From Saccharofermentans sp. (lineage in GTDB: Bacteria; Bacillota; Clostridia; Saccharofermentanales; Saccharofermentanaceae): a stretch of 64,000 nt of DNA. Location of the stretch: positions 62,001-126,000 of the forward strand of contig JAKSRJ010000001.1 in the NCBI GenBank assembly GCA_024403715.1, read 5' to 3'. This document shows positions 54,693-63,143 of the stretch, piece by piece. Positions within the stretch are counted from its first letter, which is position 1; every line of letters starts with the position of its first letter. Made by a program: the position numbers and the translations under genes. The notes beneath the pieces were generated by a model. It did no database searches and was not told where the DNA came from. It worked only from the letters and a program-made list of their open reading frames with translations.

Positions 54693-56291
54693 ATGAGTAG
54701 TATATATGTTGTTGGCCACAGAAATCCGGATACTGATTCTATAGTTTCTGCTATGGCTTATGCAGCTTTGCGAAATGCAACTGGCGATCGTGAATATGAG
54801 GCAGCACGTCTCGACCATTGTAACGACGAGACAAAAAGAGTTTTAGCAAGATTTGGTTTTAATCAGCCAAATAGAATTACAGATGTTAAGACTCAGGTTA
54901 AGGATATCGCTTTTGATACTCCTCCAACAATCGATCCTTCGGTTCCATTGCATACTGCCTGGAATAAACTTAGAGAGGGAAGATACAGTACTTTGCCTGT
55001 TATTAATCAGGATGGTACTTTGTTTGGTACTTTGTCTTCAGGTGACATTGCTAACTACAATATGGCAACTATAGACAATACTAGTGTTACTAATTTGCCT
55101 CTATTTAATTTATTAGGGGTAATTGAAGGAAGAATTATAAGTGAAGGTGATGCCATCTCAGGTAACATTAGTGGAGAGATAGTTGTTGCTGTTCCTGGAA
55201 TTGAGTTTTCTAAAAACTCTATTTTACTTTGTGGCAATCAGCCAGAGTTAATTAAGGAAGCGATTGATAAGGGCGTTAATGCGCTTGTTTTATGCGGAGT
55301 ATCAGCTAATCAGGAATGGTTAAATGATTCAAAAAGCACCTGTATAATCTACACTCCATTTGACTGTGCTAGTGTCGTTAAGCATATCCATCCAGCTATG
55401 CCTGTTTCTGTCAGCTGTACAACTGAGGGAATAGTTTGTTTCCATCTAGATGATTATGTTGAAGACATCAAGGAAAAGACAACTAAGACTCAATTTAGAT
55501 GTTATCCAATATTAGATGAAAACGATAAAGTAGTTGGTACTCTATCTAGATCTCATCTCCTTCGTCCTAACCATAAGAGAGTGGTTCTTGTAGATCATAA
55601 TGAATCTGCACAGGCAGTACCTGGCTTAGAGCAGGCTGAGATTTTGCAGATTATCGATCACCATCGTTTGGCAGATATTCAGACAATGCAGCCTATACAT
55701 ATGCGTAATGAACCTGTAGGAAGTACGACAACTATCGTGGCTACGATGTATCAGGAAAATGGTGTTATGCCTACTAAGGAGATGGCAGGTCTAATGGTCG
55801 CTGCTATTTTGTCCGATACTGTAGTGTTTAAATCTCCAACATGTACCAAGAGAGACATCGCCATGGCAGAGCGCCTCGCGAAGATTGCTGGCCTTACTAT
55901 AGACGAGATAAGCAAGGTGCTTTTCGAGTCTTCTGGTGGTAATGATAAGACAGCTGAGCAGCTCATTAAGGCTGATTTTAAGGAATTCCATATCGCAGAG
56001 CATAAGCTTGGAGTAGGTCAGATAACGTGTGCTGATTCTTCTGGTTACATTAATCGTAAGGAAGAGTTTATTAGCACCATGAGAGACATGGCTAAGCAGA
56101 ATAGTTATGACTTTGTACTGCTTGCTATTACTGATGTGCTTAAGGAAGGTTCGTACATTCTTTACTTAGGTGATGAAGACACAATCAAGTACGCTTTCTC
56201 AGCTGATGCTTCTGACCATGAGGTGTATTTGCCTGGCGTAATGTCACGTAAGAAGCAAATCATTCCTATGATGACAGCTTTGTGGGGTTAA
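54693..56291 (+). CDS. ppaC: Mn-dependent inorganic pyrophosphatase with CBS-DRTGG insert
   Basis: A 532-residue family II pyrophosphatase of the DHH superfamily. The N-terminal metal motif GHRNPDTDS (His9, Asp13, Asp15) and the DHH motif in LQIIDHHRLAD are intact. A C-terminal DHHA2 domain includes the substrate segment near MSRKKQIIPMM. Between the first motif and the DHH motif lies a ~240-residue regulatory insert: CBS (TAWNKLREGRYSTLPVINQD), DRTGG-like region, CBS (FRCYPILDENDKVVGTLSRS). Plain PpaC has about 310 residues. In studied clostridial enzymes this insert senses adenine nucleotides. The stop overlaps the convergent GNAT stop by four bases. Confidence 0.93.
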   Translation: MSSIYVVGHRNPDTDSIVSAMAYAALRNATGDREYEAARLDHCNDETKRVLARFGFNQPNRITDVKTQVKDIAFDTPPTIDPSVPLHTAWNKLREGRYSTLPVINQDGTLFGTLSSGDIANYNMATIDNTSVTNLPLFNLLGVIEGRIISEGDAISGNISGEIVVAVPGIEFSKNSILLCGNQPELIKEAIDKGVNALVLCGVSANQEWLNDSKSTCIIYTPFDCASVVKHIHPAMPVSVSCTTEGIVCFHLDDYVEDIKEKTTKTQFRCYPILDENDKVVGTLSRSHLLRPNHKRVVLVDHNESAQAVPGLEQAEILQIIDHHRLADIQTMQPIHMRNEPVGSTTTIVATMYQENGVMPTKEMAGLMVAAILSDTVVFKSPTCTKRDIAMAERLAKIAGLTIDEISKVLFESSGGNDKTAEQLIKADFKEFHIAEHKLGVGQITCADSSGYINRKEEFISTMRDMAKQNSYDFVLLAITDVLKEGSYILYLGDEDTIKYAFSADASDHEVYLPGVMSRKKQIIPMMTALWG

Positions 56292-56875
56292 TTTTCTTTG
56301 TGATAAGAAAGCTGATTTTTGTAGATTTCTTCGGGGAATATTGTGCTATAGACTACATCAATTAGATCGAAGATTTCCTGCTTAGGTTTTGGCGGATTTG
56401 TATCGAAAAGCATTTCGAGAAGCTTATATTCGACGTGGTAAAGATACTCGGAGGCACCCGTATCTACGATACCGTTACGAATGTAGTATGAGAGTCTTCT
56501 TAAGCATTCTTCTCTTTTTTCAGGGGCCGCGTAATCAGGGTTTTCAACCTCAACCAAAACCACCAAAGCTTTATTTTTAAGTTCTAGCTTTAAAAGCTTA
56601 ATCAACTCACTACCGTATCCTCTGGAGCGGTAGTTTTTCTTTACTGCGAGATAGTCTATGAGATAGACGTTGCTGTTTTTATATGGAACTCGGAGGCAAT
56701 ACGCATATGCATAAATTTGATTATCTTCACAAAGCCCATAGCAATCGTAAATGCCATCCTTAATATGCTGCTCGATAATGAAAAAAGGCTTAAGCTCATC
56801 ATCAGGGAAATCGTCCACCATTCTCTCGTTATAAATAGACTTAATCTCATCATATGTAAGTTCTTTGAGGTGCAT
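56288..56875 (-). CDS. GNAT-family N-acetyltransferase
   Basis: A 195-residue GNAT protein. The acetyl-CoA site is seen as LIDYLAVKKNYRSRGYGSELIKLL (R/Q-x2-G-x-G/A with preceding beta-strand), followed by ALVVLVEVENPDYA. The substrate is unknown. It begins one base after the stop of the HAD gene (56877-57662) and so is the second gene of a two-gene unit. It converges on ppaC with overlapping stop codons and no terminator between them. Confidence 0.82.
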   Translation of the reverse strand: MHLKELTYDEIKSIYNERMVDDFPDDELKPFFIIEQHIKDGIYDCYGLCEDNQIYAYAYCLRVPYKNSNVYLIDYLAVKKNYRSRGYGSELIKLLKLELKNKALVVLVEVENPDYAAPEKREECLRRLSYYIRNGIVDTGASEYLYHVEYKLLEMLFDTNPPKPKQEIFDLIDVVYSTIFPEEIYKNQLSYHKEN

Positions 56876-56876
56876 A

Positions 56877-57662
56877 TTAATCGAAGAGTTCCTTTAAGGT
56901 TCTCATTACTCCATCTTCGTCGTTTGTGTATTTGGTAACGTTAGATGCGACCTTAAATAAATCAGGGTGGCTGTTTGCCATTGCATAGCTATGGGTTACT
57001 GCCTGCATCATACCGACGTCGTTAAGGTAGTCGCCAAATACCATACACTCGTCAGGTGTAAGCCCTAAGATATCCATCAAGATTTTAAGGGCGCCGCCTT
57101 TATCGATGCCTTTGCTAGCAACATCAATCCAGCTGGTTCCAGATAAAACTGCTTCGATATCGTCAGATAGTGTAGGGAAGATCTGATATTCGTCGCCCGC
57201 CTTGTTGTCGTGGATAAAAATAGCTACCTTAAAAATGTCGTCTAGTTCTACAGAATCGTGCAAAGATTCAACATGAGTTCTCCTAGCGTAATACTTGATG
57301 GCTTCTTCTACTACTACAGGATCTTCATCCGTGATATAAGCTGAATTAAGCCCGCAGATAAGAGGGTGGTAGTTAGGACTTTTATCGCATACATCAAGTG
57401 TCTCATGTACGCCCTCGCTGCTCATTGGCTTCTTGTAGATAGCCTCTCCATGGCGAAAGATAACAGCACCGTTCTCGGCAATAAAAATTAATCTGTCAGC
57501 TATGTCGTGGAACTGCTCTTCTAATGTGTAGTATTGCCTGCCGCTTGATATTACGAACTGAATCTCAGGATGATTGATTACAAAGGGAGCAAAATCCTTA
57601 GGTTCTTTTTTATTGGAATCAAGGAGTGTTCCATCCATATCAAGTGCGATTAGTTTAATCAT
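56877..57662 (-). CDS. Cof-type HAD hydrolase
   Basis: A 261-residue HAD phosphatase of the Cof/YidA group. LIALDMDGTLLDSNKK is motif I, FVISSGRQYYTLEE motif II, and DKGGALKILMDILG with MVFGDYLNDVGMM motifs III-IV. The C2-type cap lies between. These enzymes dephosphorylate small cytoplasmic sugar phosphates or cofactors, and the substrate cannot be read. It is the first gene of a HAD-GNAT pair and is divergent from the DUF4250 gene. Confidence 0.88.
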   Translation of the reverse strand: MIKLIALDMDGTLLDSNKKEPKDFAPFVINHPEIQFVISSGRQYYTLEEQFHDIADRLIFIAENGAVIFRHGEAIYKKPMSSEGVHETLDVCDKSPNYHPLICGLNSAYITDEDPVVVEEAIKYYARRTHVESLHDSVELDDIFKVAIFIHDNKAGDEYQIFPTLSDDIEAVLSGTSWIDVASKGIDKGGALKILMDILGLTPDECMVFGDYLNDVGMMQAVTHSYAMANSHPDLFKVASNVTKYTNDEDGVMRTLKELFD

Positions 57663-57704
57663 GAGCTATACTTCCATTTATTTTTTAATAATAATGCTAC
57701 CAAC

Positions 57705-57733
57705 TTACAGTATCGTCAAATCTGTGATAGAAT
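57705..57733 (+). promoter_or_regulatory. predicted promoter of the DUF4250-gpmI unit
   Basis: TTACAG (57705-57710) and TAGAAT (57728-57733) are 17 bases apart, with TGA before the -10 giving an extended -10. The start codon lies 30 bases further on. Confidence 0.5.
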
Positions 57734-57763
57734 TTCTGCAGTAAAAAATAAGGAGAGACATAC

Positions 57764-57943
57764 ATGCTTCCTAAGGATCCATTCATGCTATTAAGCTATG
57801 TTAATACTCAGCTTAGAGATAATTATGAATCCTTAGAAGAGCTTTGTAGTAGCTTAGGCGTGAGTAAGGATTCTATCCTTGAGGGTTTAAGCAAAGCAGG
57901 CTTTAAATATGATGAGTCTCTTAATAAATTCATAGGAGGATAA
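57764..57943 (+). CDS. DUF4250 protein
   Basis: A 59-residue protein beginning MLPKDPFMLLSYVNTQLRDN and continuing with a helical second half (SLEELCSSLGVSKDSILEGL). It ends KFIGG just before gpmI. The N-terminus and length fit the DUF4250 family of Clostridia, which has no known function. The second half could form a small helix-turn-helix-like fold. AAGGAGA lies 7 bases before the ATG. The last codons contain the ATAGGAGG ribosome site of gpmI, and only 4 bases separate the genes, so they are co-expressed and perhaps coupled. Confidence 0.82.
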   Translation: MLPKDPFMLLSYVNTQLRDNYESLEELCSSLGVSKDSILEGLSKAGFKYDESLNKFIGG

Positions 57944-57947
57944 GACA

Positions 57948-59540
57948 ATGAGTAAGAAACCTGTTGTACTTATGGTATTGGATGGCTACGGCTTATCTGA
58001 TGAAAAAGAAGGTAACGCTATTTACATGGCTAATACACCTGTAATGGACAAGCTTATGAGCGAGGCTCCATTTGTTAAGGGTTATGCATCTGGTCTTTCA
58101 GTAGGTCTTCCAGATGGACAGATGGGTAACTCCGAGGTAGGTCACATGAATATCGGTTCTGGTCGTATTATCTACCAGGATTTGACACTTATCACAAAGT
58201 ATATCGAGGACGGTGTTTTCTTCGAGAATGAGGAGTTATTAAGAGCCATCAATAATTGTAAGGCTAATAATTCTGACCTCCACATCTGGGGTCTTCTCTC
58301 TGATGGTGGTGTTCACTCTCACATCACACATCTATATGCAATTATCGAGATGTGTAAGAAGAACGGCTTAGAGAATGTTTATGTTCACCCATTCTTTGAT
58401 GGCCGTGATACACCACCAGCATCTGGTAAGGATTACCTCCAGGCTCTCGTTGATGAGATGAATAAGATTGGTTGCGGTAAGGTAGCTTCTATGTCTGGTC
58501 GTTACTATGCAATGGATAGAGATAACAACTGGGATCGTATCCAGAAGGCATATGACGCTATTGTTCTTGGTGAAGGCGTTAAGGCTACTAGCTGCATCGA
58601 GGCTATGCAGGCTTCTTATGATCAGGGAGTTACTGACGAGTTCGTTCTCCCTACAGTAATTACAGATGAGTCTGGTGCTCCAGTTGCAACTGTTAAGCCT
58701 AACGATTCTGTTATTTTCTTTAATTTCCGTCCAGACCGTGCTCGTGAGATTACAAGAGCATTCTGTATGTCTGATGATGATATCGCAGCAGTTGAGGGTG
58801 ATGCAGCTGATACAAAGTGCATCAAGTACTTGAAGAGAGCAAACGGATTTATGCCATTGACATATGTATGCTTCAAGAACTATGACGAGTCTATCCCTAA
58901 TAAGACAGTAGCATTTAAGAAGGTTGAGATTACAAATACTCTTGGTGAGTACTTGGCAGCTAAGGGATTAAAGCAGCTCCGTCTTGCTGAGACAGAGAAG
59001 TATGCTCACGTAACATTCTTCTTTAATGGTGGTCTCGAGGAACCAAACAAGGACGAGGACAGAACCCTCGTTAACTCTCCTGCAGTTGCTACATATGACT
59101 TAAAGCCAGAGATGAGTGCTCCAGAAGTATCTGAGAAGCTCAATGCAGCTATCACATCTGATGCTTATGATGTTATCATCATCAACTTTGCTAACCCAGA
59201 TATGGTAGGCCACACAGGTGTTATCCCTGCAGCTGTTGCAGCTGTTGAGAGAATCGACCAGTGTGTTGGCGCTGCTGTAGAGGCTGTTAAGCAGATGGAC
59301 GGTGTTCTCTTTATCTGTGCTGACCATGGTAATGCAGAGCAGATGATCAACCTAGAGACAGGTGCTCCACACACAGCTCATACAACTAACCCAGTTCCAT
59401 TCATCCTCTATAACTATGATGATGCATATACACTTAAGGAAGGCGGAAAACTTTGCGATATCGCTCCTACACTCCTTGAGATTATGGGTCTTGAGCAGCC
59501 AGCAGAGATGACAGGCGAAAGCTTGCTCATCAAGAAATAA
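57948..59540 (+). CDS. gpmI: 2,3-BPG-independent phosphoglycerate mutase
   Basis: A 530-residue Mn-dependent enzyme of the alkaline-phosphatase superfamily that interconverts 3- and 2-phosphoglycerate in glycolysis. VLMVLDGYG holds the first metal Asp, GNSEVGHMNIGSGRI the phosphorylated Ser62, YVHPFFDGRDTPP the substrate loop, and FICADHGNAEQM with GAPHTAHTTNPVPF the late metal ligands. Length and motifs are standard. In many Firmicutes it sits with gap-pgk-tpi-eno, but here it follows a DUF4250 gene and is closed by its own terminator. Confidence 0.95.
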   Translation: MSKKPVVLMVLDGYGLSDEKEGNAIYMANTPVMDKLMSEAPFVKGYASGLSVGLPDGQMGNSEVGHMNIGSGRIIYQDLTLITKYIEDGVFFENEELLRAINNCKANNSDLHIWGLLSDGGVHSHITHLYAIIEMCKKNGLENVYVHPFFDGRDTPPASGKDYLQALVDEMNKIGCGKVASMSGRYYAMDRDNNWDRIQKAYDAIVLGEGVKATSCIEAMQASYDQGVTDEFVLPTVITDESGAPVATVKPNDSVIFFNFRPDRAREITRAFCMSDDDIAAVEGDAADTKCIKYLKRANGFMPLTYVCFKNYDESIPNKTVAFKKVEITNTLGEYLAAKGLKQLRLAETEKYAHVTFFFNGGLEEPNKDEDRTLVNSPAVATYDLKPEMSAPEVSEKLNAAITSDAYDVIIINFANPDMVGHTGVIPAAVAAVERIDQCVGAAVEAVKQMDGVLFICADHGNAEQMINLETGAPHTAHTTNPVPFILYNYDDAYTLKEGGKLCDIAPTLLEIMGLEQPAEMTGESLLIKK

Positions 59541-59571
59541 TTGCTCGTAGCTACTATTTAATATAGCAAAT

Positions 59572-59600
59572 AAGGAGGTTCCGGTGGGGACCTCCTTTTT
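59572..59600 (+). terminator. intrinsic terminator after gpmI
   Basis: AAGGAGGTTCC (59572-59582) pairs with GGGACCTCCTT (59587-59597) with one G-T pair and a 4-base loop, followed by a T run. It ends the gpmI transcript and faces the reverse-strand signalling operon. Confidence 0.85.
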
Positions 59601-59622
59601 GTGTGTTGGATTTTTAGTTTGA

Positions 59623-61326
59623 TTAAGAAATGACGCGGTTACGGCCTGATTCTTTTGCTGTATAGAGGTGACCATCAGCTACAGAGATGTTCTCTTCGAT
59701 AGTCTTAGTCATATCAAATTGACGACAACCAAAACTCATTGTGCAGTGGATCTCGTTGCCATCAGCATTGATTGTAGAATTCATAAGAAGTAATCGAACT
59801 TCTTCAGCCTTGGCTGCAGCCTGCTCAAGAGTCATATCTGGCATAATCATGATAAATTCTTCGCCACCCCATCTGTATACTGACTGAGACTCTGAACAAG
59901 TACTTTCAATTAAGGATGCTGCAAATGCCAAAACGTCATCTCCAGCGTTATGTCCGTATGTATCATTTACGCTCTTAAACTTATCAATATCGCATATGAA
60001 CATACTGATTGTGGAATTGGTATCTTCCATATATTTCGAGTACTTGTGAGAGAAGTCGTAGTAAAAGCCCATACGATTCTTAAGCTTAGTTAAGCGGTCG
60101 CGGTGGGAGTCGTCGAGATAGACCTCAGACTCTAAAGCCAATCCACAGATTAATGCTGCAAGAGAGAGTTTACGTACATCATCTTCAAAGCTAAAGCCAG
60201 TGTCGCCGATTTTATTGATGAGCTGATATGCGCCTAAGAAATTTCCATTAACATCTGCTACTGGAAGTACCATAATGGACTTAGTTACAAAGCCCGTTTC
60301 TTTATCTACAGAAGAGTTAAAGTTAGGGTCGTTATAAGGATCATTAGTGATTACTACCTGCTTAGTAGATATTGCTTTTCCAACAAGACCTGTGGTGTCT
60401 GGAATAACAATTTTATCTACGCCTGTGGCCGATGTTGTCCATAATTGACCATTACGCTTATCCCACTTCCAGAAAGATGCTCGCTCGCACTGGCCCAATG
60501 TCTTTCCTAATCCAGTTAAAGTAGTGAAGATGTCATTGTGATTGTCATCTAGGTTCTTATAGATGTTGTTGTAAAGCTCGTTAGAAATGTCGAAAATTTC
60601 ATTAAGCATTGTCTCAGAAGTAGTCATAGTGTCCTCCAAAGATTTGATAGGTGCAAGGTTTATATTGGTGTCTTTTATATAATTATTAATTATTTTCTCA
60701 TCATCAAGGTGCATGAGGTAGACTTCAGCGTTTTTACTCAGGTTTACCAAGTCAGGGAGGGCATCTTCTATATAAGTATGGACGTTACTTTTATTAATGC
60801 TTACCTCAGTGTATAAAGCTCCATTGTTAACTCGTGATATGAAGGGTTCCAAAGTTGCAGTGTCGCCTGTATAAATTACAGTTTTGCCATCAATCAAAAG
60901 CTCGTATCCAAAACATTTACCTGCTAGGCTTGGAGCGTGCGTTGTAGGTATGGCATTTATAAACCATGTATAAGACGCAGCTTCAGATGCTGTTATAAGT
61001 CTGTACCAACTATCGTCACATCCGTCAATTTCTTTAAGATAATATAGAAGATCAGCTTTTACCTCGCTGCTAGGTGCTACTACAGTGGCATTCTTTTTAT
61101 CAACAAAATAGCAATAATCAATTAGCATTGGTATTCCACTTATATGATCGCTATGAGTATGAGTAACAAGAATAACGATGTCTTCGATAGCATCTAGGTT
61201 ACTGTTTTTTATATCAACAAAAGATGACATAGGACAGTCAATAAGTACCAATGCCTTACCATCTATAAAATAAGCGCTGTTATGCTTATCAGTAAATGCG
61301 GAGCCTCGTCCAAAGAATGAAAGCAT
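59623..61326 (-). CDS. metallo-beta-lactamase-fold / GAF / GGDEF protein (diguanylate cyclase)
   Basis: A 567-residue cytoplasmic protein with an unusual domain order. Residues 1 to about 215 are a metallo-beta-lactamase fold with the metal motif HTHSDH (His56, His58, Asp60, His61), a later His in TTHAPSLAGK and Asp in IYTGDTATL. Residues about 235-395 are a GAF sensor (TTLTGLGKTLGQCERASFW ... SIMVLPVADVNGNFLGAYQL). The C-terminal ~170 residues are a GGDEF domain with the active form RWGGEEF and DKFKSVNDTYGHNAGDD. No R-x-x-D inhibitory site precedes the motif. It should make c-di-GMP. The start follows GGAGG located in the end of the cyclase gene, one base gap. Ligand and lactamase-fold substrate are unknown. 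Confidence 0.87.
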   Translation of the reverse strand: MLSFFGRGSAFTDKHNSAYFIDGKALVLIDCPMSSFVDIKNSNLDAIEDIVILVTHTHSDHISGIPMLIDYCYFVDKKNATVVAPSSEVKADLLYYLKEIDGCDDSWYRLITASEAASYTWFINAIPTTHAPSLAGKCFGYELLIDGKTVIYTGDTATLEPFISRVNNGALYTEVSINKSNVHTYIEDALPDLVNLSKNAEVYLMHLDDEKIINNYIKDTNINLAPIKSLEDTMTTSETMLNEIFDISNELYNNIYKNLDDNHNDIFTTLTGLGKTLGQCERASFWKWDKRNGQLWTTSATGVDKIVIPDTTGLVGKAISTKQVVITNDPYNDPNFNSSVDKETGFVTKSIMVLPVADVNGNFLGAYQLINKIGDTGFSFEDDVRKLSLAALICGLALESEVYLDDSHRDRLTKLKNRMGFYYDFSHKYSKYMEDTNSTISMFICDIDKFKSVNDTYGHNAGDDVLAFAASLIESTCSESQSVYRWGGEEFIMIMPDMTLEQAAAKAEEVRLLLMNSTINADGNEIHCTMSFGCRQFDMTKTIEENISVADGHLYTAKESGRNRVIS

Positions 61327-61327
61327 C

Positions 61328-63127
61328 TTAATCCTCCAAATCGTCTAATCTTAGTACTTCAAAGCCATCTGTCTTACCCTTGAGTTTTATGCTATTGCCA
61401 AGCGTAGTAGTTTTAGCTTTTGTTCCGAGTTTATCTGCTACAATTCTACTAATATAAACAGTTCCAGCAGGCGCGTTACTCTCGAGTCTTGCAGCTGTGT
61501 TAACTGTGTCGCCAATAGCTGTATAGTCCATTCGTCTGTCAGAACCCATATTACCTACAACTGCTTTTCCGTAGTGTACACCTACACCAACGTGAATTTC
61601 TTCGCCCATCTCTTCTTTTAATTCACTCGAGATGTTTTCGACACCTCTTACTATCTCAAGAGCAGCTTTACATGAGTTAAAGATAGAATTTTCCTGCGGA
61701 AGCGGTGCGCCCCAAAAAGCCATAACGGCATCGCCTACGAACTTATCAAGAGTTCCGTGATTGCTATCTATTATCTCTACGCATTTCGAAAGGTACTTGT
61801 TAAGTATGTAAACAACCTTCTCAGGATCTATGCGCTCAGACATAGTTGTAAAACCGCGTATATCTACAAATAAAACAGAGATATCGTAAGTTTTTCCTCC
61901 CAATGCTAGATTTTTTTGATTGCTTTTAAGAATGTCGTTAACGATATCTGGAGCTACGTATCTCTCAAAAGATTTAGTAACAGCAATCTTTTCTGCTTTG
62001 GCTATATGATAACGATTAACTATACCAATTACATATGTTATTAAGGCGCTTACTGGAATCCAAAGTGGATGTAATACATAGCCTATAGAATATGCTCCTG
62101 AAGTCAGTAAGAGGGAAAGAATTACAGCGATAACTACTTCTATCGTTGCTATTCTTATTTTGCTGTAAAAAAACATATATAGAAGTGCTGTAGTAATTAT
62201 AAACAACACGATAATCTGAGGTAGATTAGTAACTTCCTTTTTAAAATTACCATCGATAAAGCTCTGAATTACGTTAGCTTGGAATTCTACGCCAAACATC
62301 TGAGTAGATCTGTCTATAGGAGTAAAATATGCGTCCTGAAGTCCTGATGCATAAGGTCCGATTAAAACGATTTTGTCTTTGAAGTAGCTTTCTGGAATGG
62401 AACCATTTATTAAATCTGCGATAGAAAAACCATCATAATATGTAAAAGGCTTAGCTGTGAAAGGAACATAGAACTGGCCTCGACTGTTTATAGGAGGCTC
62501 GTCGATTGATTCACCATGTGCCTCCATATAAATACTAGCAGCAGTATATGCCATAGAGTAGACACGTCCACCATCCTTTGGCTCAATATACCAAAGAGCG
62601 TGACGCATAATTCCGTCAATGTCTTCCATAGCATTAATATGGCCGACGAAGGCAACATTATTAAGGCCTTCGTAAGGAATCTCGTAGTTTAATACCGAAT
62701 AGTTATTTGTAGTAGTAATGCCATTAGTGTACTCATAAGAAGTACCAAAAGTAGCAGCAGAACCAAAAACCACGTTATCTAGCTTTGAGGCAGCCTCGGC
62801 TAGCCTTATGTCATTTACTTCATCAGTATTACTTATATACAAAGTATCAACTGCAACCACACAAGGTTCATTATCTGGATCTTGGCCTAATACTTCTAAT
62901 GCTGAGGACATAATACTTCTGTCCCATGTGTTATATGGACCAAGCTCAGCTAAAGCGTCTTCATCTATTCCGATGATAACGATATCAGAGGATGGAGTAG
63001 AAGGCCTCTGGTAAAGGGCATCCTGAACCCACTTATCAGGACGCTGGATAAGTCCAGTACTAATAACGCTCGTAATACCAAGAGATATTACGAGCGAGAT
63101 AAGCAAATGTCTAACTGAAGATTTCAT
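61328..63127 (-). CDS. CHASE2-domain adenylate cyclase
   Basis: A 599-residue class III cyclase. Helix 1 (HLLISLVISLGITSVISTGLI) leads to an extracellular CHASE2 domain (about 35-320; VVIGIDEDALAELG-like start, ILIGPYASGLQD near its end). Three helices follow (IIVLFIITTALLYMFFY, EVVIAVILSLLLTSGAYSIG, WIPVSALITYVIGIVN). The catalytic domain (about 405-599) has metal Asp residues in VLFVDIRGFT and DKFVGDAVMAFWG, and the Lys and Thr of DKFVGD and DYTAIGDTVNTAARLE favour ATP over GTP. It should make cAMP in response to an outside signal. It lies 16 bases after the FecR-like gene and one base before the GGDEF gene. Confidence 0.9.
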   Translation of the reverse strand: MKSSVRHLLISLVISLGITSVISTGLIQRPDKWVQDALYQRPSTPSSDIVIIGIDEDALAELGPYNTWDRSIMSSALEVLGQDPDNEPCVVAVDTLYISNTDEVNDIRLAEAASKLDNVVFGSAATFGTSYEYTNGITTTNNYSVLNYEIPYEGLNNVAFVGHINAMEDIDGIMRHALWYIEPKDGGRVYSMAYTAASIYMEAHGESIDEPPINSRGQFYVPFTAKPFTYYDGFSIADLINGSIPESYFKDKIVLIGPYASGLQDAYFTPIDRSTQMFGVEFQANVIQSFIDGNFKKEVTNLPQIIVLFIITTALLYMFFYSKIRIATIEVVIAVILSLLLTSGAYSIGYVLHPLWIPVSALITYVIGIVNRYHIAKAEKIAVTKSFERYVAPDIVNDILKSNQKNLALGGKTYDISVLFVDIRGFTTMSERIDPEKVVYILNKYLSKCVEIIDSNHGTLDKFVGDAVMAFWGAPLPQENSIFNSCKAALEIVRGVENISSELKEEMGEEIHVGVGVHYGKAVVGNMGSDRRMDYTAIGDTVNTAARLESNAPAGTVYISRIVADKLGTKAKTTTLGNSIKLKGKTDGFEVLRLDDLED

Positions 63128-63143
63128 AACATTTTAAGATACA

